Shown one piece after another: positions 43,201 to 63,845 of a DNA stretch of 64,000 nt. The first letter of the stretch is position 1. The number at the start of each line of letters is the position of its first letter. This DNA is from Metridium senile (Eukaryota > Cnidaria > Anthozoa > Actiniaria > Metridiidae), in the NCBI GenBank assembly GCA_949775045.1, contig OX459105.1:13605227-13669226 (forward strand). The letters are read 5' to 3'. The notes beneath the pieces were generated by a model. It did no database searches. It was not told the DNA's origin and saw only the letters and a list, made by a program, of their open reading frames with translations. The position numbers were made by a program, and so were the translations under genes.

Positions 43201-46200
43201 GCTACAGTCCACACTGAAAGCCTACAAAGGATGTTGGTTACATGGACTTAAGTTGACTTAAGTTCACATTTTTTAAAGAAATATTTGTATTTATATCTAC
43301 CACAACAACAACTTGTTATGGTCATATAACACAAACACATACAGCCAAAATATGCTATGAATAAATCGATATGAAATATCATGACATCTTGGATAAATTT
43401 GGCCTGGAGGAGGGATGGTCTTCATGTGTAAAGCATGTTGAAACCCATAAGTATGGGTTTTAACATGCTTTACAGGTCAGACAGATACCCTAATATGCAA
43501 ATCAGGATGCAGGGCCGTAGCACCTCCAAAATGATTGTGGGGGCTCACCCATTGATTTCTGAAAATAGTCCGAAAAAAAACTACCAAATTCAATACACTC
43601 AAATCATGGTTTTGGGGGGGCCTGGGCCCCCCTGCCCCTCCCCGTGCTACGGCCCTGGGATGAATCTGTATGGGATATACAACCTCCTCCAAGCACAGGC
43701 AGCCCAACTATTCTCTTTGAGGATTTTTTTAATGACAATAAAGTTTGTTTTAACCACGTGTCAAGAGACATACATATGGAGAGCACGGATGGGGTTCCTG
43801 TGGACTTTTGCAAGCAATTTTTTGTTTGCGGGGAATCGCACGTACAACAGAAAAATTGAAGAAAGTAGTATACCTGCCTCTTCAACACTGCGCAACTTTG
43901 ACGGAAAATTGCTTGCAAAAAGCCACAGGAATCCAATCCGCATGAAATCAAACAAATACACCACAGGAACCCCACCCGCACGCTCAATATGCATTTCGCT
44001 CGGTGCGTGGTTAAAAATAACTTTATTGCCATTAAAAAAAATTCTTAAAAGAGAATAGTTGGGCTGCCTGTGCTCCAAGGCTGTGTTTTCTTGTGTAAAT
44101 TTATCATGAATTTTTTAAATGCCCATTCATACCATAGAGGTCAGGGTTAGGCCTAATCTGTGTTACAAGGTAGTTCTTCTTGCAAGCAGGGACCATGGAA
44201 CCAATGATCCTTTTACAAACCTGAAAAACATCACTGTTGTCAGTATCACAAAAAAAAATAGTTTTAAATCAACCCCTTTTAAAATGTTTATTACAGACTG
44301 CACATATTGGATGAGTATTTGAAAACTCAAAATGAATATAATGTGTAGATTCAAAAAATATATTCATAAATTGTAATGCAAACTATAAATTTAAATGAAA
44401 ATTAGATTTTTAAAATTCTGAATACAGAGGGGGCGCAGAAGGAGGGGGGGGGGGAGGGGGTAGTAGGTTAACACAGCAAAACCAAAACGCAACAACCATA
44501 AGTGAAAGAGATCTAAAGTTTTGTAAAACCACAAAACTGCAAAATCATATATAATACAAATTTTTTTTAAAAACACCAAATTTATGTTTATGCATTACCA
44601 TAAACTCTTATGCCCAGCCAATACAAATACTATGCACAATATTAAATATATATTTCAACTCTCAAAATGCTATATTGATAGGAGAGATGAAGTCAAGCTT
44701 ACTTGTACGGTATCAACATCAAAGAAGCCTTGATAGTATTCAAATGTCCAGAATGGTGGTGCTTTTCTTTCTGATGCTAATAACTGATTGAGAAAGAAAG
44801 AAAAAACAATACTTAGTCTAAATAAATGTTATAGAACTCCTTGATAATTCATGAGAAATTGAAAAAAAATCATAGCAGTATGTATATTAGATACAAAATG
44901 TCTTGATTTGCAAGCATTAAATTGATTTACTTTTATCTTGACAATTTTAGTAATTAAGAATATGAAAGAACTAAAGTTAGAATTTCGTACTAAGTACTAT
45001 ACAATATTCGCAACTGATCTGTATAGCCTGGTTTTCACTAGTGACGCAACACAAGCACAAACGCAAGTGCAAGCACAAGCATTAATTTTAGAGTGAAAAC
45101 GAGATGTGATAAGCGCAAGCGCAAACAAACTATTTAACTAGTCCCAGGTGCAAGCACAAGCGCAAACGCAAGAGAAAAGGAAACATTTTGATATCTTGAG
45201 CTTGCGCTATCACTGCGTGAAACAGTTTTCACAACGAAATAAGGTCTCTTGTGCTTGTGTTTGTGCTTGCGTCGCTATAGTGAAAACTAGACTTATGATA
45301 TATACTTCTATATATACTGAGATATACTTCTTCAACTGTATATCCCATACAGATTGACCAATCATATTGTATATATATTATTTATAGACTTGAACTTGTT
45401 TTGTATGCATGGTCATAGTGTACAAGCGAGAACCATGTCACATACCTCTGTTTTATCACCATCATCTTGATAGACCATGAAATAGAAAATACATTGAATG
45501 GATAAATAAAAGATAACAGTTGAATAAGTGAATGAATGGATGGACAGAGTCATTCAAAATAAAATGCAAGACATTACTTTTTAATTCCTAGGTTTAATTT
45601 CAGCTTTAATAACTATTCTCATCATCAATTATTTCCATATTGTTATAATTGTAATCATCTATATTTCCTATTTGTTACTTTATTTTGTCCATATTAATTG
45701 TAAGAGCACTGAGATTGATGTAGTGCGCTCACCTAATAATTAAATTATTATTATTATTATTATTACCGTCATCTACATCCATCAAACTGTGTGTTGGTAT
45801 AGTCATTGTATCAGCAGGTCTGCCAGGATCACCAATGGTACCTGTTGTATGTAGATCACTGTCTTTATGGAAATCTACAAACATGAGCAAAAGTATGTGT
45901 TAAGTATATACTGCAGATTAATAAACTGATAAGTTACTACTGCAATGTACAAGTGTTTTCCATTTGTCCAGAAAAACTGGTTGATAAAACCAAGACAAGA
46001 ATGGTTGTAATGGAACAGTTCAAACCAACTATATGTAATACACCTATCAACTGAACGTGTGAATTAGAGAACTGCACCTGTGAAATTCTGAGAAATTCCT
46101 TAATAGTTCAGACAATTCCAGTTGGTTCGTACCAACCGGAATGGCAAGGTAAGCCTGAAAGGTCGACCACTTTTTTGGTTGGAAATACCAAAAAATTGAC

Positions 46201-47913
46201 TGTTCCATTCTATTTGTTGTCCAACCAAAATTCTTGTGTGTTTTTTTGTTAAAATCGTTAGCACCCTACACATGTCTAGTAAAATTCAAGCAAATCATAA
46301 ATGGTGAAATATAGCATGCTGATGTAAGAAAACTCCTTTGAGCTACCTCAGAAAACCATGGGTGGCATGGGTTCAATGGTAGTATTTTACCTATCGCCTC
46401 TTGTCACTGGGGTCTAGAGTTTGTTTGATGTGTTTTCTCTAACTTTCCATGAGGGATTGGTGGGTTCTCTCATTTTTCTCTCACCATCAAAAATCAACAT
46501 GCCAGTTGAGTATTGCATATTGCAATTAAATATCGAGTGTGGCGGTGAGTGTGAATGAAACTCATGAAAGCGCCCTGACAGAGAGTGATGGTTGGGAAAT
46601 ATAAATTTTAGACAAGCATGTACCTTGAAAGTTGAAGTCGTTCCTCTGCATGACTTCCTGTTCTTCATCATCATCATCATCCATCTATCAATCAATAAAT
46701 CACACAATCAATCACTGTTACTTTATAAATACAAAAGATAATAATTAATAAAAATATAAATCTGCATTATACAAAACTTTGAAAGTAACAGCAAAAATTT
46801 GATGACATACAAAAGACAATGGGTTACCCATTAAAATGCGTTACAATATTGAAATGATTTATATGTTATAATTTAATTTAATTTGCATTCCTTAATTCAT
46901 GAACAATGTAAGGTAGTCGTAACCTATTATTGCGCACATTCTATTATCAACAGGTTCCCATTTAAATCTGTACTTATGTAAATTGTGTTGATGTGTCCTA
47001 AACACACAGATCAACCAATCAGAGTATATTATTTCTGAAGTGAACTTCTCTGATTGGTTGATCTGTGTGTTTAGCACACATCAACACAATTTGCATAAGT
47101 ACAAATCTAAATGGGAAAGTACAGATTTAAATGGGAACCTGTTTATCATGCTTTTCGTAAAAAATAATATATATAATATATCTTCTATTATGCGTAAAGT
47201 TTATTGAAAAAAGTGGACCAGAAAAGTTGGTTGCAACAGAATAAGCAGCCATAATTGTTTTAATTAAATTGGAAGCAGGTTTTTAGAAGATATATATCAT
47301 TTTTATGAAAGGCACGATAATAGTTTGTGCGCGATAATAGGTACAACTACCTTACACGTACATCTTTGATGCAAGATGCGCAATAACAACAGTCACAAAG
47401 ATCATAAACATTCAACGCATGTAGTTATTAAAATATTCAGGTTAATGGATTATGAATTGCAGACTAATCACGAGAGAAAGTTATGGAAAAATCGATCAAA
47501 GATCACATAAAGCCTCATGCGTATTAAAATTATTTAATGAAAATAAACAACTATCAATTGAAAATAAATAATAAAACCATAATCATTACAGAACTATAAC
47601 TATACAATCATACATTGAATTGTATTGGAAACAATTAAATGCTATTGAAATACGTATCCAATCGACGAATTTAAGAAGCAGACTGAAAGAAAAAACTTAA
47701 CAAGAACATTTTCCCATTTTCCTTTGCAAAATGATCGATGGAATATGCTGTATCATCTTTAGCTCTTCCATAAAAGTCCTCAAGAAATAGAACTTAAATA
47801 CATCTTGAACTATTCGTGAAAAACAAATAATTTAAACACTAAAATTTATAGCAATTACAAGTGTTTTTTACCGAGATATCTAGAAGTCCTTTCTTTTCAA
47901 TGTCGTCCGCCAT
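39269..47913 (-). CDS. YIPF1: Yip1-domain family member 1/2 (YIPF1/YIPF2)
   Basis: Twelve exons chain in frame into 308 residues (human YIPF1 is about 306): 47913-47872, 46684-46624, 45874-45767, 45465-45446, 44783-44703, 44220-44133, 43068-42958, 42329-42175, 41563-41497, 40987-40935, 40802-40740, 39346-39269. The N-terminus is acidic and cytosolic. FWTFEYYQ (88-95) and NPDLYGPFW lead into the five-helix Yip1 domain (about 134-283), which includes YSFLEILCVYGYS and a short YFF-P-E tail segment. YIPF proteins are Golgi/ER membrane proteins that associate with Rab GTPases and traffic vesicles. The start is the first ATG, in CAAAATGGCGGA. Exon 4 is only 20 nt. Assignment between YIPF1 and YIPF2 is open; an invertebrate may have one co-orthologue. 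Confidence 0.95.
39400..39658 (-). mobile_element. tRNA-derived SINE, second family
   Basis: On the minus strand the head reads GCAAGGATGGCACACTTGGT with A box TGGCACACTTGGTTAGTG and B box GAGTTCGATTCCC. A body of about 150 bp follows, ending in a T-rich tract at about 39410. It lies in the last intron of YIPF1. Confidence 0.75.
40105..40700. repeat. ATC/ATT microsatellite with a higher-order unit
   Basis: About 130 bp of almost pure CAT/ATC, then a repeated block of about 45 bp containing CCCCACCACCATAATCATCA. Long poly-His and poly-Met frames here are artefacts. In the last YIPF1 intron. Confidence 0.95.
41660..42165. repeat. ATC/ATT microsatellite
   Basis: About 500 bp of ATCATTATTATC words in the intron after YIPF1 exon 42329-42175; the tract ends about 10 bp from its donor. 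Confidence 0.95.
43175..43345. repeat. Dispersed repeat, family E partial copy
   Basis: CACCTATTTCAAAAATCGTTG, ACAGTCCACA and ATATCTACCACAACAACAAC also occur at 57205-57515 with the inner part inverted. Confidence 0.6.
43691..44074. mobile_element. Foldback MITE in a YIPF1 intron
   Basis: Tips AGCACAGGCAGCCCAACTAT and its inverse, with imperfect arms of about 180 bp holding GGGGTTCCTGTGG and TTTTGCAAGCAATTTT. It ends about 60 bp from exon 44220-44133. Confidence 0.8.
45028..45293. mobile_element. Foldback MITE rich in CAAGCGCAA words
   Basis: Ends CCTGGTTTTCACTAGTGACG and CGTCGCTATAGTGAAAACTAG are inverted; the interior is dense in CAAGCACAAGCGCAAACGC words and their inverse. Confidence 0.78.
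46362..46620 (+). mobile_element. Diverged SINE, family 1
   Basis: Keeps GGTGGCATGGGTTCAATGG, CATGAGGGATTGGTGGGTTC, AAAATCAACATGCC and a GTGAGTGTGAATG segment in family order, with many changes. It ends next to YIPF1 exon 46684-46624. Confidence 0.6.
46909..47354. mobile_element. Foldback element, 446 bp
   Basis: Outer ends TAAGGTAGTCGTAACCTATT and ATAATAGGTACAACTACCTTA are inverted. An inner palindrome (ACAGGTTCCCATTTAAATCT and inverse, with GATCAACCAATCAGAG) suggests a nested hairpin. In YIPF1 intron 1. Confidence 0.78.
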
Positions 47914-48432
47914 TTTGTTTTAGCTGTATACTAGTTTACTGCGCATGTACGGTACACGTTGTTAGTAACACAGGGATACCAACACCAACAAGCGTTGCAA
48001 CTCGTGGATAGCAAACCGAATATTGACCAAAGCGCACAAATTTTTGGCTTCACTTACAGAAATCTTAAATACTAACCTCAGTGTCACTTACTTATGTTTC
48101 GGTTGCATCTTTTACCGGTTCAATCTTCAAGTTATTGATTTGATCGAAGTACCCCATACAAGTAGACGCTTCATGTTTAGCAGTCTATCCGTGTAAACGT
48201 AGCCTGCGTAGCAAGCGTTTCTTTTTGGGGGAACAGGAGAAAGTTGTTTTTTGGTTGTTTTGGGATAGCTGTGTTTACCGATATGGCCGCGCGAAACCTA
48301 AGACGAGTCAAACAATTCACTAGTGGTGTATATCCTAGCTAGGGTAGCCTGAGTAGGGGAGGGGGATAGGGGATGGGAGGGAATGAAGATTGTAAACGAG
48401 TGTAAGGGAGATAGGACAGCTGGGGTAAGATA

Positions 48433-48688
48433 CCTAATATAATGAAATTTGTAACACCTTTTACTCCGACAAAAGGGCTAAAGCTCGAAACGTCAGTAAA
48501 GTTAAGTCAATAAACCAACGCAGCCTATACTAGTTTACTTGCTAGTTTCCATTTAGGTAATATAATGAAAAAATGTTGACTTAACTTTACTGACGTTTAG
48601 AGCCCAATTGTCGGAGGGCTAAAGCTCGAAACGTCAGTAAAATTAAGTCAACATTTTCTTACGGTGTTACAAATTTCATTATATTAGC
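48433..48688. mobile_element. Foldback element with GAAACGTCAGTAAAGTTAAG words
   Basis: Outer ends CTAATATAATGAAATTTGTA and its inverse. GCTCGAAACGTCAGTAAAGT occurs twice in direct order and once inverted. Confidence 0.75.
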
Positions 48689-49058
48689 TATCGTTTATAT
48701 CAAACACATACGCAGCCTATACTTGTTTACTCGCTAGTTCCCATTTAGTTTCCATTTAGGGTAAGGAACTATAATGCCATCAAAGTTATAAAATTTCATT
48801 TAAATTACGCACCTAGAAAGTAATAAATATAACAGAAGAGATGTGTACTTTTCATTGTTTTATTAATTTAATTAATATCATGATAGTCGAGTGCCATATG
48901 GCTATGGACAAGCCTTTTAATATTAATACATACTCACATTTCTAACGTTACTGCCAATTCCGAAAAAATGTTGTCTCTAAACGTCGATTGCACGGTTATT
49001 CATAGAACACAGACGAGTGTTTTTCAGGTTTATCAATCACAGTTTCATAACTTATAAG

Positions 49059-49223
49059 CTCTTCTTTATGCGAAGCGAGACGAACGTTGCACATCTGACA
49101 CTTGAACAATTGTCCGGCAAGGTATTAAAAGGTCACTATCATTGCAAGCTCAACGTTCGACTCGCAACAACGAAAAGGCCTGGTGACATTTCAAAGATGG
49201 CGCAGGGAACTGTGAAGGCAATT
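49059..49223. mobile_element. MITE, family A copy 4 (truncated)
   Basis: Starts inside the family at GCGAAGCGAGACGAACGTTG and ends AAGATGGCGCAGGGAACTGT. The left outer arm is missing. Confidence 0.75.
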
Positions 49224-49254
49224 ATTGCAACTAACAAGTAAAACAAAGTAAATC

Positions 49255-49260
49255 TTTATT
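49255..49260 (-). terminator. FARSA polyadenylation signal
   Basis: AATAAA on the minus strand, about 155 bp after the FARSA stop codon. Confidence 0.6.
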
Positions 49261-49413
49261 GCATCGACCCGTTGCTAGTCACCTTGTTGAGCTAGGCATA
49301 TATTGCTAGACCCTTAATACGGGTTTAATGAATTCACTTCCTCAGTATATATTTGTTTTGAGGTATTAAATAGTCTAACATTATAAACTACAGCAGTGCA
49401 AATTATCAGTGTA

Positions 49414-58702
<9,289 letters not shown>

Positions 58703-59011
58703 ATTATTCAGCTTCGAAATATCGAAGATTTTCCTTCTATTTCATCAGACTGAAATCTTTCGGTGTAATGGGGGTAACCGCTGGCTAACCAAAATATCTA
58801 ATTAATTCTCGCATTTTTTAAAAGTTTCATTCAAGTGCCTCAGAAATACTGCTGAATTGACAGAATCTAACTTAATTATTTTGATTTATTAAAACAAAAA
58901 TATTTTTTAGACGTATAAAGTACATTTTTTTCTGACAAATATTGATTTGAAAAATCCGAGCGATTTCCGAAGGTGGGAGTAAATCAGTCGATAACCAGTC
59001 GTCAATCCAAG
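58703..59011. promoter_or_regulatory. Bidirectional promoter region of FARSA and RNF170
   Basis: Only 309 bp separate the two divergent start codons. The RNF170 start lies in CAAGATGGCGGG, an 11 of 12 match to the TISU/YY1 element. No TATA box is obvious. Shared regulation is inferred from spacing alone. Confidence 0.65.
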
Positions 59012-61938
59012 ATGGCGGGCATTGGAAGCATCTTTACCCTTCATCAGTCTAAAGGCAGTTTAGTCGAAGGAATAGGGGATGAAGTTTTACTGGGACTTGT
59101 TTCTTCATTGCTACTTATAGGAGTTGTTAGTATCATATACAGAAATCACGTCAGAACGAGAAATATCCATCCTTTGCAAGAAGAACAAGTTCAAATAACA
59201 CGGGACAGACTAGGGGTCGGACGAGAAGATGCGACCCAGGGAGATGCAAACGAGCAAGCCGAGCATGTTTCCCAGCCACCAAGACCCTTTTCTGCTGAGA
59301 GACATTGCCCTGTATGTTTAACGGATGCTAGGTATTTAACTATGACCAATTGTGGTCATGAATTTTGCGGTAAGTCAGGCATTGTTTGTAAGACTGTTAT
59401 GTTTTGATAACAAACAGTGACGTCATGGAAATGTTAACTTTATCTTCAATCTTTTTTTAAATAAAACTTTAAATGATCAATATCAAAGAATGTAGTTTCC
59501 TTTTGTCAAACAGTTGGCGTTCATCGTTTGCCCTTGATAGTCTGACAAACCTAAGTTTTTGAATTAAGTCTATTAAATTTATGGAGATCAAATAGATAAA
59601 GTCTACATTTCTCATTTGCATTTTCTATTCGGCATTTCTATTAATTTGGAATTGATCTGGCAGTCTAGCACCAAGTCCATCTATGTTTTATAGTACCCAC
59701 ACAGTTTGTTTTAAATTGTTAACCTGCTTGAATGAGCTCATCCAGAACTTCTTTGGATGAATAAATTAACTTCAAACTTGTTTTAAATCTATTATAACCA
59801 GTTTTAATTACAACGTTTATTTTCATAGAAATCTTGGCCAAGCAGGGTATTATTATAATTGGTGTTTAAGGATCTTAATTATTCAAATTGTATTTTTGTA
59901 ACAGCTCCATGCATCATATCTTATTGGCGTTATGGCCAATGGCTTGGTGCTGTTAAATGTCCTGTTTGCAGACAGAAGGTAACACTAACGTGATCTTGTG
60001 TTTAAAGAGGGTTCCCTATACCACCACGCAAAATGCATTCACATAAAATAAATTGGTCATTTCACGAATCACGCAAAACATTGAAATCTTTTTTACATTC
60101 ATGCAAAAATCAACGTAATCACGTTTCACGAATCACATTAAAATTGTTATTGTTATAGTTTCTGTTCACGAATCACGCATAAAGGAAAAGATGATTCACA
60201 TGGACGCATCATAAAGTTTAAATCACAAATCATGGATTAAAAAAAAGGAAATCACGTTTCACGTAAAAATAAATAGGCCAATCACGATTCACGCAAAAGG
60301 TATAGGGGACCCTCTTTAAAGTCATGCTTGTTTTTGAAATAAACTTTTCCTCTGACTGATATTTAGGCCTAATCAGCTAACACATGGGAAACCACATGGC
60401 TATGTACGTTTCCACCCACAATAAAAAGTTTTGTTAAAAACATTTTCCACAATCCAAATACAATTTAAGACGCAGAATCTTTTCCCCAAAGGATTTGAAT
60501 TGGTTGGAAACATTACATAGCAATGTCTTAGCCTATTTTGTCTACTGATGGATCCGAATAACTTAAAACAAAAATGAAATTCAATAATAAATAGATAATA
60601 TGCCTCATTTATATAGCACTATATCTCTCGAATAGCTCATAGCGCTTTACAATCTATTAATGTGTATATGGAGGACTTATTGGACTGCTGAAAACCAGCA
60701 GTTTACAATCATGAGTGTTGTTAGTGAATACCTCCGAAGCCTGACTGTTGTACCGGGAGACAATCCCTTACTTTGCGAATAGCACAACAGGATCTTTAAC
60801 GTCCACCTATAGGATTAGAGTGAAAGCAGATTCACACTGTTTGCTGGTCGCAGTGCAATGACTTTGGTTTTAAGTTATGTTTCTCAACAAGCACATTGCA
60901 ATACTTTTAATGTCCAGCCTCTCAGTGTAGATGATTTGAACTGATGTGTTTAACCTTGATGTTCAACAGGTAACTATACTTTTTAAGAATTTTTCTCCTG
61001 AAGAGAATACAGCAAATGAGTCTGAGCAATGGAAAACAGAAATTCAAGAATATAACAGAAGATTTTCAGGATTACCTAGATCTGTAAGTACATAAACAAT
61101 CGTTATCTAAGATGAAATAATATATTTAATTAAAAATACTGGTATGCAAGTCATAAAGACAGCTGGCCATGAATTGACAAACACTGGTATGCAAGTCATG
61201 AGACAATTGTCATGAATGTGGGGAGGGGGGAGGGGGGAAGATCTTGAGATTCTTATTACACTTTTTAGAGAAATCCTTATATACCTGCCCCTACATTAGT
61301 TATTGACAACTCACAGACAGAAATAATGGAATGTCATTTTGTCAACAAAATGTTGGGTTTGTCTCATTCATTAATTCTTCACTCATTCGTTCGTTAATTT
61401 GTTTGAACACCATTCTATTCAATTCATTCAATGATGCAATGATTCATTTATTTGCTTATTCACTCATACATTCACTCATACATACATGCATTCATTAATT
61501 TGTTTGTTTGTTAATTAATTCAAATATTCAATTTAGTCATTTAGTCATTGAATCGTTAATTACTTTTATATTTTAAATTAATTAATTTGTATATTTTCTA
61601 TTCATTTATCTATTTAAATTCATTTTGATACATTTTATTTATTCATTTATTGATACTTATATTTTCAGTTTATGGACTATGTTCGGGACTTCCCCACTCT
61701 ACTCCAGCAACTCATGAATGAATTATTCTCTGTCGGTGGACTGGTGTGGGTGTTAAGATTAAGAATAATCCTATGCTTTCTTGCTGCTGCTCTCTACTTT
61801 GTTTCGCCATTGGACATTATTCCTGAATCAGTGTTTGGGTTCTTAGGACTGGTGGATGATTTACTTATAGTTTTATTATTGCTGGTCTATGTGACAGAAG
61901 CCTACAGACAATATGTTGCTAATAGAGCTTCAGCTTAG
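59012..61938 (+). CDS. RNF170: RING finger protein 170, ER E3 ubiquitin ligase
   Basis: Exons 59012-59369, 59905-59978, 60970-61083 and 61669-61938 join in frame into 271 residues (human about 258). A membrane helix covers about 24-43. The RING finger has C99, C102, C114, H116, C119, C122, C138 and C141; [14 protein letters not shown] is close to the family. [11 protein letters not shown] precedes a DUF1232 region (about 185-271) with [13 protein letters not shown] and SPLDIIPE and further membrane helices. In vertebrates RNF170 sits in the ER and marks activated IP3 receptors for degradation. The chosen start is the ATG in CAAGATGGCGGG; upstream codons have no ATG. AATAAA at 61955 follows the stop closely, and another lies near 62396. 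Confidence 0.96.
60006..60320. mobile_element. MITE with TTAA flanks and internal CACGAATCACG repeats
   Basis: Ends AGAGGGTTCCCTATACC and GGTATAGGGGACCCTCT are inverted and flanked by TTAA, the target of piggyBac- and Kolobok-type transposons. Inside, TTTCACGAATCACGCAAAA words recur at least five times. In RNF170 intron 2. Confidence 0.82.
61370..61660. repeat. ATTC/TTAATT simple repeat
   Basis: Low-complexity ATTCATT words directly before the acceptor of the last RNF170 exon. Confidence 0.85.
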
Positions 61939-61954
61939 GGGTATAACTGTCTTT

Positions 61955-61960
61955 AATAAA
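61955..61960 (+). terminator. Possible RNF170 polyadenylation signal
   Basis: AATAAA 17 bp after the stop; unusually close, so the later one near 62396 may be used instead. Confidence 0.4.
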
Positions 61961-61994
61961 TTAGCTAATATAATAGACAGGTGAGGAAAGTCTC

Positions 61995-62155
61995 TACTTT
62001 TGAATAACCATAATGCATTCTGGTTTTTTTTTTTGGGGGGGGGAGGGGGGGTTTGATATTGTAATTCAGATTTGTTTGATTTGATTTCAAATTTGTTTGA
62101 TTTGAATTACAATAGCTACCCCCAAAAACAGAAGGCATTATGGTAATTATGGAAG
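61995..62155. repeat. Inverted repeat with G-rich arm
   Basis: ACCATAATGCATTCTG and its inverse flank a GGGGGGGGGAGGGGGGG run and a TTTGTTTGATTTGA palindrome. Confidence 0.65.
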
Positions 62156-62604
62156 TAAGTAGAGAATGGAATGAAATAATTGGTTCTAGAACTTTAATAC
62201 ATGTACAGCATTCCGTTCGCTTTTAGAAAATTAATGAGAAATAAATAGTTTTTCTTCTAAACTGCCTGGTATGTTTATTTTTTGAAAGAATTGCCTATGT
62301 ATTAATTAAATAAGTACTAAAAGGACTATTCTCCTCATGTTCGGTGAATCTCAGAGAATATTAACTTCCACTTTGTGTTGGTTATTGTTCAGGGAGAATA
62401 AAATTGAAGTAATCTATGTGAGATATCAAACATGAGAGAGAGCTTTTTATACATTGACACCTCTTTTGGCCTGTTCTTGTTGCTTTTGAAGATAAGGACA
62501 TTCACCTTTGATTATTGTCAGATTTTCATAATGTTTTTTGATGATTTGCACAGCCATCTAAAATCAAATGTACCAACATGCAAAAATTATGCATTTTTCA
62601 CTGT

Positions 62605-62752
62605 TAGAGTAGACGCACTAAACCCGTGACATATAATTAGTACTAATTAGTACTATTTCATAAAAAAATTATTTGTTTTTTATTGTTTTATTATCACTAT
62701 TTACTACTAAAAATTAGTATTTGTTTCACGGATTAAGTGTGTCTACTCTATT
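62605..62752. mobile_element. Foldback MITE
   Basis: AGAGTAGACGCACTAAACCC and TTAAGTGTGTCTACTCT are inverted ends; the interior has ATTAGTACTAATTAGTACT. Confidence 0.78.
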
Positions 62753-62759
62753 AATCAGA

Positions 62760-63460
62760 ATACCAAAGGTACTGACTGATATTCTTTTATTTTTATGTTG
62801 GCATACGATGTAATTATGAAAGGCATTATTCAGTTATTTTTAAAGAAAATATTTTACAATATATAGTTAAGTAGTAGTTTATTCAATATTCTCAATTTCA
62901 TGAATAATTACAATGTAATGTAATAAGCAAAAAACAAAGTCAATCACTAGAGCAAAAACACTAGAACCATGAAACAAAACCTAATTGATAGTGACAGTGT
63001 AATAGTTCTTATTTAGCAACTATTAGTTATTTATGTAGTCACTAAATAAAATGAGCTTAGCCTCGTGTTTTCAACTTGTTTCTTAGTGTATTGATTTCAT
63101 TCAAGAGATAGAAAGTGTTACTTCATATAATTAGTCACTAAAGTTTATACTTATTTTGTTGTTATTGGATTGGCATAAGCTGTAAATAGAATTTATAATT
63201 GCATTGTAAAAAGCGCTATACTATAGGTGGGTTGTGGAATAAAATAGCTGATATATTGTGTTATATTGGCTTTATAAGTACTACATTAAACATGAGACCC
63301 ACCAATAGACCTCTTTACCTTCCTTGTTAGATGTCCCATTTCAGATCCTGTGATGCTACCCTTGGGAATTGTTTCTTTCACATGTAAATGATATAACACG
63401 TTCATCATAAAAGAACAATTCTCAAGGGAATGACACATTGTCTGGAATAGGCAATATGCA
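62760..63460. other. AT-rich intergenic DNA, nothing recognised
   Basis: No open frame with a recognisable domain and no clear repeat was seen. Confidence 0.5.
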
Positions 63461-63466
63461 TACGGG

Positions 63467-63665
63467 AGGCCTCGTCTGCACGAATCCGATCCGGCTGAAA
63501 CCGCATAGAAATATTTGCGTCCACACGAATCCGCGTATCCGGAGGATTCAAGTAAAAGTATGCGGTTTCGGTGACCGGATTCACTGGATTCGTGTGGACG
63601 ATAGGCCGATTCGCATCAAAAAGTATGCGGTTTCAAAAGTATCCGGATCCGTGTAGCCGGGGTCT
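63467..63665. mobile_element. MITE, family C copy 2
   Basis: Inverse orientation relative to the copy at 28607: GAGGCCTCGTCTGCACGAAT to GGATCCGTGTAGCCGGGGTC, with the same ATGCGGTTTC interior. Confidence 0.85.
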
Positions 63666-63689
63666 TAGTGTGCTATGTCGTTGGTTCGT

Positions 63690-63845
63690 TCATTTTATTT
63701 ATTCATTTGTGTATTTGTTTATTTAATCATTCATTTTATTATACATTCATTTATACATTCATTCAATCATTTATCCATCCATTGATTTATCTATTCATTA
63801 ATAAATGTATCTATCCATCCATCCATTCAGCAATTCTCCATTCAT
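63690..63845. repeat. ATTC/ATCC simple repeat
   Basis: CATTCATTTATCCATCC words, the fifth such tract in this window. Confidence 0.88.

Larger units (their letters stand above)
47914..49253. other. Intergenic region between YIPF1 and FARSA
   Basis: Contains the YIPF1 upstream region, the foldback at 48433-48688 and a family A MITE at 49059. No gene is recognised. Confidence 0.6.

Noticed and set aside
43435..44078. Overlapping open frames on both strands
   Set aside because: They lie on a foldback MITE in a YIPF1 intron; the mirrored frames reflect the inverted repeat.
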